Part shown: one piece after another, positions 1 to 5,100 of the stretch
How positions within the stretch are numbered: the first letter of the stretch is position 1
Layout: each line of letters starts with the position of its first letter
Assembly: GCA_013203755.1 (NCBI GenBank)
Contig: JABMPI010000698.1
Span: 1 to 6,012 of the forward strand
Length of the DNA stretch: 6,012 nt
Direction: 5' to 3'
Origin: Bacteroidota bacterium
GTDB taxonomy: Bacteria; Bacteroidota; Bacteroidia; Bacteroidales; Prolixibacteraceae
Made by a program: the position numbers and the translations under genes
The notes under the pieces: model-generated
Seen by the model: only the letters and a program-made list of their open reading frames with translations
Told to the model about the DNA's origin: nothing
The model's database searches: none

Positions 1-341
1 ATTGTTTTATAACACCGATCATGATTCCCTAATTTACTATCGAATCCATTTACAATAGCCAAAAACGATTTAAAATGATCGGCACACCACAGCGTTTCAG
101 AAGTTTCTCCTGATTGTGAAATTAACACGCCGTTTTCCGACTTTTTATATTTAACCAAATAATTGTAGTAATCTGCAGCAACTTCCGGAAAAATATTAAT
201 TCCCAGGTACCTAAATACATTAGGTGCAATATTGGAAGAACCCATTCCCAGGTACGGAACATTTTCGGGTAAAATAATTCCTTTATTCTTATGATAGCAT
301 AAATCGGCACTTAATGGAATTTCACTAATCTCGCTTTGCAT
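1..341 (-). CDS. SIS-domain sugar isomerase/deglycase-like protein, N-terminal part (partial)
   Basis: The 113 visible codons start at ATG 341-339 and run off the left edge. An in-frame TAA lies three codons before this ATG, so the start is well supported. The sequence matches the first half of a SIS (sugar isomerase) domain. GMGSSNIAP at residues 32-40 sits where GlmS-type proteins have the glycine/serine sugar-phosphate loop, followed by a strand-helix and the hallmark SQSGETSETL at 75-84. SIS proteins with SQSGET bind phosphosugars; the group includes the GlmS isomerase domain and fructosamine-phosphate deglycases. The glutaminase domain of GlmS is absent, because the SIS domain begins almost at the N-terminus. 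The fructosamine-kinase-like gene 102 bp upstream on the same strand makes a deglycase or sugar-phosphate isomerase role attractive, but this is inference. The catalytic C-terminal half is outside the window, so the substrate cannot be judged. The SIS fold is secure; the reaction is not. Confidence 0.85.
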   Translation of the reverse strand, partial: MQSEISEIPLSADLCYHKNKGIILPENVPYLGMGSSNIAPNVFRYLGINIFPEVAADYYNYLVKYKKSENGVLISQSGETSETLWCADHFKSFLAIVNGFDSKLGNHDRCYKT

Positions 342-374
342 ACCCTTTTATTTAGAATTATTCTATAATATACA

Positions 375-382
375 CAAAAATA
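375..382 (-). promoter_or_regulatory. possible Bacteroidota -7 element for the SIS gene
   Basis: Read on the minus strand this is TATTTTTG, which fits the Bacteroidota -7 consensus TAnnTTTG. It lies about 33 bp upstream of the SIS start, within the 102-bp gap after the kinase stop. I see no convincing TTG-type -33 element at the expected spacing, and such AT-rich DNA yields chance matches, so this is weak. If real, the SIS gene can be transcribed independently of the kinase. Confidence 0.25.
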
Positions 383-443
383 ATTTTACAAGTAGCTTTT
401 TTTGAAGGTTAAAACTGAATAAATATCGTTTTTGTTAAGCGTT

Positions 444-1346
444 TCAAACATAAGACTTTGCTACGTTTAATGCCAGCCGCGCATATTCGCCTCCAAAAAG
501 CAGATAATGATTTAAAATATGGTACAACTGATACAAACTATTTCGCTGTTTCCAATCCGGCAACAATGGATTCACTTCGTTATATGCAGCATAAAAACGC
601 GACGAAAAACCGCCGAACATTGTTATTATAGCCATCTCCATCTCCCGGTTGGCATAATATGAAGCGGGGTCAATTAAAGCAGGTCCCTTTTCTGAAATCA
701 TAAAATTACCCGACCATAAATCGCCGTGTATTAAAACCGGTTCCGATTCTTCTGATAGAAGATTGGAAATTCGATCCAGCAGCTTATCATAAACTTTAAT
801 TTCGGAAGTGGGTAGTGGTCGTTCGTTTTGAATTAATTTCAATAAAAACCGCAAACGGTTATCACGAAAAAATTCAACCCAACTTTTTGTCCACGAATTA
901 TTTTGAAGTGTTGATCCGCAATAATTATTATTATAAAATCCAAATTTTTCAGTTGGATATTTATGAATAAAAGCTAACCCGCGCCCCAGTTTTTCTTCAT
1001 CGCCAGAAGTTGAAAATCGTTGGGGTAAATATTCTAAGACCAGAAACCCAGGAGTAGAATCTACTAATTTAGCGGCAAAAATATTTGGAATAATTAGATG
1101 ATTGGAAGCAGCCTTCTTTAATTCATTTAAACTTTCTGCCTCTCGAATAAATATATCTGACTGACAATTTGCATTCCACTTTAAAAAGAAATCGCCTACG
1201 TTGGTTGTTATTTTTGAAGCGCTGTTTATACAACCACCCCCAATTAACGATGAAGCTAGTATTTCAACCGATTCTCCCAAACTTTTACTTAAAGAATTCT
1301 CAACTTCAATTTTAACCGTATTATTTATGTTTTGAAAAGTGACCAT
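444..1346 (-). CDS. fructosamine/ketosamine kinase family protein (FN3K-like)
   Basis: This complete 300-residue protein has the usual length of the fructosamine-3-kinase family (cytosolic, aminoglycoside-phosphotransferase fold). Visible motifs in order: glycine-rich GGGCIN at 36-41; FFLKWN at 53-58 with the probable ATP-binding lysine (Lys56); hinge-like LEYL at 104-107; GFYNNNYCG at 136-144; WVEFFRDNRL at 156-165, typical of the family; catalytic loop HGDLWSGN at 207-214 with Asp209 as likely base; and metal-binding DPA at 226-228. Members phosphorylate the sugar of Amadori products (fructosamines or ribulosamines), which then deglycate. Bacterial homologues such as YniA often have poorly defined substrates. 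The start is ATG 1346-1344 and the stop TGA 446-444. The SIS gene follows on the same strand, suggesting a shared role in ketosamine or sugar-phosphate metabolism. A strong terminator lies only 17 bp before the start, with no recognisable promoter between them. Family assignment is strong; the physiological substrate is unknown. Confidence 0.93.
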   Translation of the reverse strand: MVTFQNINNTVKIEVENSLSKSLGESVEILASSLIGGGCINSASKITTNVGDFFLKWNANCQSDIFIREAESLNELKKAASNHLIIPNIFAAKLVDSTPGFLVLEYLPQRFSTSGDEEKLGRGLAFIHKYPTEKFGFYNNNYCGSTLQNNSWTKSWVEFFRDNRLRFLLKLIQNERPLPTSEIKVYDKLLDRISNLLSEESEPVLIHGDLWSGNFMISEKGPALIDPASYYANREMEMAIITMFGGFSSRFYAAYNEVNPLLPDWKQRNSLYQLYHILNHYLLFGGEYARLALNVAKSYV

Positions 1347-1363
1347 TCAAACTGTTTTTTTTC

Positions 1364-1395
1364 AAAAAAAAATCCCGGTTGCAAACCGGGATTTT
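1364..1395 (-). terminator. intrinsic terminator after the small secreted protein pair
   Basis: An inverted repeat has arms 1369-1380 and 1384-1395 (perfect 12-bp stem with CCGGG core, 3-nt loop). On the minus strand it ends in a nine-T run (positions 1372 to 1364, the first four also part of the stem). It begins 6 bp beyond the stop codon of the gene ending at 1402, so it clearly belongs to that transcript. The plus-strand orientation has only a short T run. Confidence 0.9.
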
Positions 1396-1401
1396 AAATT
1401 A

Positions 1402-1755
1402 TTACTTAACTATTTTTTTTATCACATATTCATTTTCTCCATAATCGCCACTCGATTTTATTTGAATCTCATTATCATTTAAAACTTTGCCTTTATGTGT
1501 AATCGAATATCCTTCTATTTCGAATTTATACTCAAAAGTATCTCCGTTAACTTTCCCATCCGCAAATTCCAACTCACCCATTTCGCTTACCATAGTCCCT
1601 GAAAGTTTTTCGCCATCTACTTTGTAAGTAAGAGTAAATTCGAAAGTACCATTATCTGTATCAACACTAGCTGCCCACTTTCCATCTATTTTAGAAGCAA
1701 AAAGCATTGTAGTACAAAAGAGTAACATAAATGTTGAACCCAAAATCTTTTTCAT
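1402..1755 (-). CDS. small secreted beta-rich protein, paralogue B
   Basis: A 117-residue hypothetical protein. Residues 1-21 form a Sec signal peptide (MKK, hydrophobic core with LLFC, cleavage probably near FAS at 19-21), so the product should be periplasmic or extracellular. A cysteine lies in the hydrophobic core at residue 14, but it is not followed by the lipobox pattern expected for a lipoprotein. The mature part is about 95 residues of alternating polar and hydrophobic strands with repeated glycine turns: GKW at 25-27, DTDNG at 32-36, then LSG, ELEFADGKVNG, and finally THKGK followed by NDNEIQIK. This suggests a small beta-barrel or beta-sandwich. It is about half identical to the gene immediately upstream, from which it is separated by 32 bp, so the two are a tandem duplication and probably co-transcribed. 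A strong terminator follows. The start is ATG 1755-1753, with no clear Shine-Dalgarno site. I cannot name a function; a secreted binding or accessory protein is possible. Confidence 0.85.
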   Translation of the reverse strand: MKKILGSTFMLLFCTTMLFASKIDGKWAASVDTDNGTFEFTLTYKVDGEKLSGTMVSEMGELEFADGKVNGDTFEYKFEIEGYSITHKGKVLNDNEIQIKSSGDYGENEYVIKKIVK

Positions 1756-1787
1756 AATTTTAATATTTACGGTTAATTTTTATACTA

Positions 1788-2144
1788 TTAATTAGTAGAT
1801 TTCTTAAAGGTAAATTCACCTGTTTCTCCATTTTCATTAGAGTATTTAATTAAGATTTCTTTATCATTAATTAATTTGCCTTTATGGGTATGTTTTACTC
1901 CTTCAATATCAAAAGAATATTCAAACTCCTTTCCAGAGATTTTGCCCTCTCCAAATTCAAGGTTTCCATATTCGGTGAAAAACTCTCCAGAAATTTTTTC
2001 ATCACTAACTTTATAAACTACAGAAAACTCCCATGGCCCATTATCAGTATCAATACTTCCTTTCCATTTACCTTCTACTTCCGAGGCAAATACAAGAGAG
2101 CTACAAAACAGCACCATAATTGTAGAAACAAAAATCTTTTTCAT
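1788..2144 (-). CDS. small secreted beta-rich protein, paralogue A
   Basis: A 118-residue hypothetical protein and the first gene of the tandem pair. I start it at ATG 2144-2142 because this gives the same MKKI N-terminus as its paralogue; a TTG three codons upstream (2153-2151) is in frame but less likely. Residues 1-21 are a signal peptide (MKK, hydrophobic stretch, cleavage near FAS). The mature part follows the paralogue nearly position by position: GKWKGSIDTDNG at 25-36, then YKV, EKISG, NLEFGEGKISG, FEYSFDIEG and THKGK followed by NDKEILIK. Conserved glycines at strand turns and a lack of charged catalytic clusters suggest a beta-sheet binding or structural protein outside the cytoplasm. 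The main differences from the paralogue are in the middle (FFTEYGN in place of MVSEMGE) and at the C-terminus. About 32 bp separate the two genes and I see no terminator between them, so one transcript is likely. Function unknown. Confidence 0.85.
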   Translation of the reverse strand: MKKIFVSTIMVLFCSSLVFASEVEGKWKGSIDTDNGPWEFSVVYKVSDEKISGEFFTEYGNLEFGEGKISGKEFEYSFDIEGVKHTHKGKLINDKEILIKYSNENGETGEFTFKKSTN

Positions 2145-2257
2145 AATTTTCAAGTATTTTATTATTAATTAAAAATTGGTTTCTGTACTAAAAAAATATT
2201 CAATCAAAATTGCTAAAAAATAATCACCTTTAGACTTCAAAAGTCATAAAATTTATT

Positions 2258-2410
2258 TCAATTTAAAAGTTGCTTCAATCCATTCGCAGAATTTGTTCTT
2301 ATCAAAAGTTTAAATTCTCCAGGTTTCCTTCTTTCATACATTACCGGCCACAAAAAACTTAAAGTATTCTGCTCAAATTGCTGAATAAACTTCTTTATAT
2401 TCTCTTGTGT
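2258..2410 (-). pseudogene. possible remnant of an unidentified gene (C-terminal fragment)
   Basis: The minus strand holds a 50-codon open frame that ends in TGA at 2260-2258 and is closed upstream by TGA at 2413-2411, with no ATG near its beginning. The predicted peptide is unusually protein-like for AT-rich intergenic DNA. It contains IKKFIQQFEQ, then SFLWPVMYERRKPGEF, then LLIRTNSANGLKQLLN before the stop, with W, P, G and R residues and an amphipathic ending. The only in-frame ATG is internal (codon 24, the M of PVMYE). It could be the tail of a decayed gene, a small gene with a non-standard start, or chance. I do not recognise a family. Confidence 0.3.
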
Positions 2411-2600
2411 TCAAACTATTTTATTCAATATATTATCTGTTTTTTAAGTTCTTTCTATTTGTCTCACAAGTAAAAAACAAAACAAACTTTGTCATTAATT
2501 CGCTCATTGTAATATGCTTATCCGTTTATCTAATAAAAACAAGCCCAAAAACTAAACTTTTTTTAAAGATTACTGTAACTTTAAACATAACACTTTACTG

Positions 2601-2613
2601 ATGAAACGAGCAT
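2601..2613 (+). repeat. 13-bp direct repeat, copy 1
   Basis: ATGAAACGAGCAT occurs here and again, exactly, at 2695-2707, 94 bp downstream. Here it begins an 18-codon open frame, MKRACKKKSPRR and onward, ending in TGA at 2655-2657. The second copy lies in the same frame class and begins MKRAF. After the exact part, similarity weakens but a second shared ATGATTAA appears at the same offset (2637-2644 and 2731-2738). This suggests a small, diverged tandem duplication in the receptor leader rather than pure coincidence. Confidence 0.6.
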
Positions 2614-2615
2614 GT

Positions 2616-2650
2616 AAAAAAAAATCACCCAGGAGGATGATTAATTTTTT
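2616..2650. terminator. terminator- or attenuator-like hairpin upstream of the TonB receptor
   Basis: An A9 run (2616-2624) precedes a short stem: AATCA at 2623-2627 with TGATT at 2638-2642, extended by CC at 2628-2629 with GG at 2635-2636 and one bulged A. A T6 run follows at 2645-2650. The A and T runs make it terminator-like on both strands, with the longer tail on the minus strand. No confident gene ends into it from either side, so it may instead act in the receptor leader. The stem is short and imperfect, so confidence is low. It also contains AGGAGG at 2631-2636, directly abutting an ATG, which is too close for a normal ribosome-binding site. Confidence 0.3.
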
Positions 2651-2694
2651 GTCTTGATTTTTGTTTCTTGAGTCATGAATCTAAAATTAAACGA

Positions 2695-2707
2695 ATGAAA
2701 CGAGCAT
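2695..2707 (+). repeat. 13-bp direct repeat, copy 2
   Basis: This is the second exact copy of ATGAAACGAGCAT. It is in frame with the TonB receptor and could encode MKRAF 30 codons before the preferred start. Translation from here would bury the signal peptide behind a basic N-terminal extension, so I treat it as leader DNA. Confidence 0.6.
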
Positions 2708-2784
2708 TCAAATTCTTTACACAAAAGGCAATGATTAAAGTGCGAGTTCCATATGATACCATTAAAATAAACAATTTTAAACAA

Positions 2785-4845
2785 ATGAAATATAGTACTC
2801 AAATAATCCTTTATTTATTGATTTCTGGTTTAAATGTCCTGGGTCAAAACAATCCGAAAATTCAAAAAGATACAACTTTGCTTACCGAAGAAATAAAAGA
2901 GATTACCATTACTGCATTTCGCTCGCCATACAATTTATTTAACACACCTGCACCAATAAACCTTATTACTGCACAACAACTGGAAACCGGAAGTTCATTC
3001 ACTCCCATTGAAGCCTTAAACCAAGTTCCGGGAGTTTTAATGCACCATGGAACTTTCAATACAAACCGGTTGACGATTCGCGGAATTGGTTCACGAACGC
3101 TCTACGCAACCAATAAAATAAAAGCCTATTTTGGAGAAATTCCTTTAACATCGGGAGATGGAGAAACTACTTTGGAAGATATTGAAAATAGCGCCATCAA
3201 CCGTATTGAACTAATAAAAGGTCCCTCCTCGAGTTTATACGGTGCGGGATTGGCTGGTGTTATTCTTTTTCATCCAAAATCTGTGTTAAAGAATTTTGTT
3301 CAGAACCAAACTTCTATTGCATCTTTTGGAACCGTTAAAAATACCTTGACTGCAGGTATAATAAGCAACAACCTAAATATTTTTGCACTTGGTTCTGCTT
3401 TAAAAAGCAATGGTTTTCGGGAGAATAATAAAACAAATCGCTCTAATTTTTTAATCAATTCTCAATATTCATTCTCTGCCAGATCAAATCTTCAGGTATT
3501 GCTAAAGTCAACAGCAATGAAAGCCTTTATTCCAAGTTCACTGAATTTACCTGGCTATCAGAATTCGCCCGAAAAAGCAGCTTCCAACTGGCAAAACATT
3601 GAAGGTTTTGAGGAGTATACAAACGGGCAGTTTGGAATATCGTTTAATTATTTTACTCCTAAAAATGAAAAAATATCGGTGGCTACTTTTGGTAGTTTTC
3701 GGGTGGCAGAAGAACTCCGACCATTTAATCGCCTGAAGGAATCGTCTAAATTTATAGGTTGGCGGGCGTACATTCAGAAAGTAATTATTGAAGGAAACTC
3801 TAAATATACATTTACAACTGGCTTAGAATTTTTTCGGGAAAAATACAATTGGTCAACGTTTTCCAATCAAAGCACAAATGATTTACTATCAGACAATGTT
3901 GAAAAAAGACAGTACGAAAACCTGTTTATACAGTTGGAATCAGCTTTCTCAAATCGCCTATTTATTTCAGCCGGTTTAAATGGAAATTTTACCCGCTACA
4001 ATTACATCGATGAATTTTACGACAATGGAGATCAGTCGGGAGAATACTCCTACAAACCGGTTCTTTCTCCCCGCCTGGGAGTTAACTACCTCGTAAAAAG
4101 GGAGCTCTCTGTTTTTGGAAATGTGAGTCATGGTTTTTCTACACCTACATTTGAAGAAACTTTACTTCCTGAAGGTGAATTAAATACTGATATTAAACCA
4201 GAGAGTGGATTGAATACTGAATTTGGAATCCGCACACAAATAACCGACAGAATACAGTTCTCGGCCAGCTATTATCGAATTTACGTAAAAAATTTATTGG
4301 TAGCCCGCCGTACCGGAGAAGATGCATACATAGGAGTAAACGCAGGCAAATCGATGCATCCCGGTTTGGAAACAGAAATTAAATGGCAGGTTTTTAATCC
4401 TAAAAAATTCCCATCTCTAACCTTAAGTGGAAATGCAACTTTTGCCAATTACCATTTTAAAGATTTTGTTGATGAAGGAGTTGATTATTCAGGGAAAAAT
4501 CTTCCGGGAACTGCAAAAAACACCTGGTTAATACTGGCTAATTTAAATCCAACCAAAAATACGACTTTAAATGCCTGGCATCGTTTTACGGGAGAAATGG
4601 CTGTGAATGACGCCAATTCGGACTATTCTGATTCGTTTGGAATTTCGAATGTAGAAGCCAAATACCTTGGTAAGATTAGAAACTTTAAGTATGAATTAAA
4701 AGCCGGAATTCAAAACCTGTTTGATGTTCATTATGCGTCGATGCTAACAGTAAATGCACCCTCTTTTGGTGATAATCTTCCCCGATACTATTATCCCGGA
4801 AATCCACGAAATTATTATGTTTCTGTTTTGATTGGGTTGGAATAG
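2785..4845 (+). CDS. TonB-dependent outer-membrane receptor
   Basis: Starting at ATG 2785, this encodes 686 residues, a usual size for a siderophore- or vitamin-type receptor. I chose this ATG because it opens directly on a signal peptide (MKYSTQ, then a hydrophobic core, cleavage probably after LGQ at 19-21). The frame is open upstream to at least 2668, but that extension would mask the signal. A TonB-box-like EITITAF lies at 39-45. The plug domain spans about 45-165: ITAQQLE at 61-67, EALNQVPGV at 76-84, LTIRGIGSR at 96-104, INRIELIKGPSSSLYGAG at 138-155. The beta-barrel follows, with NLFDVHY at 644-650 and a final strand, YYVSVLIGLE. There is no N-terminal carboxypeptidase-like domain and no SusD partner in view, so it is not a typical SusC glycan importer. 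It should import a scarce ligand across the outer membrane using TonB energy. The ligand cannot be read from sequence; iron chelate, vitamin or small sugar are all possible. Confidence 0.95.
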   Translation: MKYSTQIILYLLISGLNVLGQNNPKIQKDTTLLTEEIKEITITAFRSPYNLFNTPAPINLITAQQLETGSSFTPIEALNQVPGVLMHHGTFNTNRLTIRGIGSRTLYATNKIKAYFGEIPLTSGDGETTLEDIENSAINRIELIKGPSSSLYGAGLAGVILFHPKSVLKNFVQNQTSIASFGTVKNTLTAGIISNNLNIFALGSALKSNGFRENNKTNRSNFLINSQYSFSARSNLQVLLKSTAMKAFIPSSLNLPGYQNSPEKAASNWQNIEGFEEYTNGQFGISFNYFTPKNEKISVATFGSFRVAEELRPFNRLKESSKFIGWRAYIQKVIIEGNSKYTFTTGLEFFREKYNWSTFSNQSTNDLLSDNVEKRQYENLFIQLESAFSNRLFISAGLNGNFTRYNYIDEFYDNGDQSGEYSYKPVLSPRLGVNYLVKRELSVFGNVSHGFSTPTFEETLLPEGELNTDIKPESGLNTEFGIRTQITDRIQFSASYYRIYVKNLLVARRTGEDAYIGVNAGKSMHPGLETEIKWQVFNPKKFPSLTLSGNATFANYHFKDFVDEGVDYSGKNLPGTAKNTWLILANLNPTKNTTLNAWHRFTGEMAVNDANSDYSDSFGISNVEAKYLGKIRNFKYELKAGIQNLFDVHYASMLTVNAPSFGDNLPRYYYPGNPRNYYVSVLIGLE

Positions 4846-4903
4846 CCTATTCAACCTCACATTGTTTTACAGGAATCCAAATACGTGTTAGAATGAGATT
4901 GCT

Positions 4904-4975
4904 TGTCATTTCGACGATGAAGGAGGAGAAATCTGTCTCTTAATAAATAGATTTCTCCCTTTTGCACCAATGACA
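4904..4975. repeat. nested imperfect palindrome
   Basis: The outer arms TGTCATT (4904-4910) and AATGACA (4969-4975) enclose a perfect inner inverted repeat GGAGAAATCT (4925-4934) and AGATTTCTCC (4949-4958) with a 14-nt loop. The folded transcript would be a long hairpin with internal bulges. It lies 58 bp after the receptor stop and downstream of the FGGY kinase stop on the other strand, so it could protect or end both convergent transcripts, although neither orientation has a strong T tail. Confidence 0.75.
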
Positions 4976-5028
4976 TATTTCTATAAGGCACTGAATATCA
5001 AACTAATTTGCATTTGCCAATTTAAAGA

Positions 5029-5047
5029 CCCTGAAACGAGTTCAGGG
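5029..5047. repeat. short perfect palindrome CCCTGAA/TTCAGGG
   Basis: Arms CCCTGAA (5029-5035) and TTCAGGG (5041-5047) surround a 5-nt loop, ACGAG. The hairpin is 54 bp beyond the FGGY kinase stop. It has no T tract, so it is not a standard intrinsic terminator. It is probably the second arm of the composite repeat described at 4888-5058. Confidence 0.6.
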
Positions 5048-5100
5048 TGACGTTCTAATATACATTGTTAGTTTGAACGTCAGTTGATTTAACAAACCAA

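Larger units (their letters stand above)
2145..2784. other. 640-bp AT-rich intergenic region between divergent genes
   Basis: This stretch separates the minus-strand secreted pair from the plus-strand TonB receptor, so it must carry both promoters. I could not pick either with confidence against the Bacteroidota consensus (TTTG, about 20 bp, TAnnTTTG). Contents seen: a possible minus-strand gene remnant at 2258-2410; about 190 bp of very AT-rich sequence at 2411-2600 in which I recognise nothing; a hairpin flanked by A and T runs at 2616-2650; and an exact 13-bp direct repeat at 2601-2613 and 2695-2707. I looked for cobalamin and TPP riboswitch core motifs ahead of the receptor and saw none. 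Confidence 0.7.
4888..5058. repeat. candidate composite REP/MITE-like intergenic repeat
   Basis: This 171-bp segment between two convergent genes is bounded by TTAGAA at 4888-4893 and its inverse TTCTAA at 5053-5058, and it encloses two palindromes. It lies wholly outside the coding sequences. The wording GTCATTTCGACGA followed by GGAGAAATCT resembles dispersed intergenic palindromes common in Bacteroidota genomes. That resemblance is from memory, and its copy number in this genome is unknown. The six-base termini may be coincidental. Confidence 0.45.

Noticed and set aside
122..310. 62-codon minus-strand open frame
   Set aside because: It overlaps the SIS gene in another frame on the same strand. 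The SIS frame carries recognisable motifs and this one has none.
2151..2153. TTG start for the upstream secreted protein
   Set aside because: ATG at 2144-2142, three codons further, matches the start of the paralogue and gives a standard signal peptide.
1884..2168. 94-codon plus-strand open frame
   Set aside because: It is antisense to the small secreted protein gene at 1788-2144, whose paralogue confirms that the minus strand is coding.
2407..2601. 64-codon plus-strand open frame rich in F, L, I and Y
   Set aside because: It starts with GTG in extremely AT-rich DNA, and its composition is what such DNA yields by chance. No motif or membrane-protein pattern beyond generic hydrophobicity.
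2668..2784. Upstream extension of the TonB receptor frame (TTG 2668, ATG 2695, ATG 2731)
   Set aside because: It would place up to 39 basic, non-signal residues before an otherwise perfect signal peptide starting at ATG 2785.
2154..2784. Cobalamin or TPP riboswitch ahead of the TonB receptor
   Set aside because: Such elements often precede vitamin receptors, but none of their conserved core motifs were found on the plus strand.
2862..3059. 65-codon minus-strand open frame
   Set aside because: It is antisense to the conserved plug domain of the TonB receptor and has no recognisable features.
4846..5100. CRISPR-like repeats between the convergent genes
   Set aside because: The repeats are inverted and nested, not regularly spaced direct repeats with spacers.
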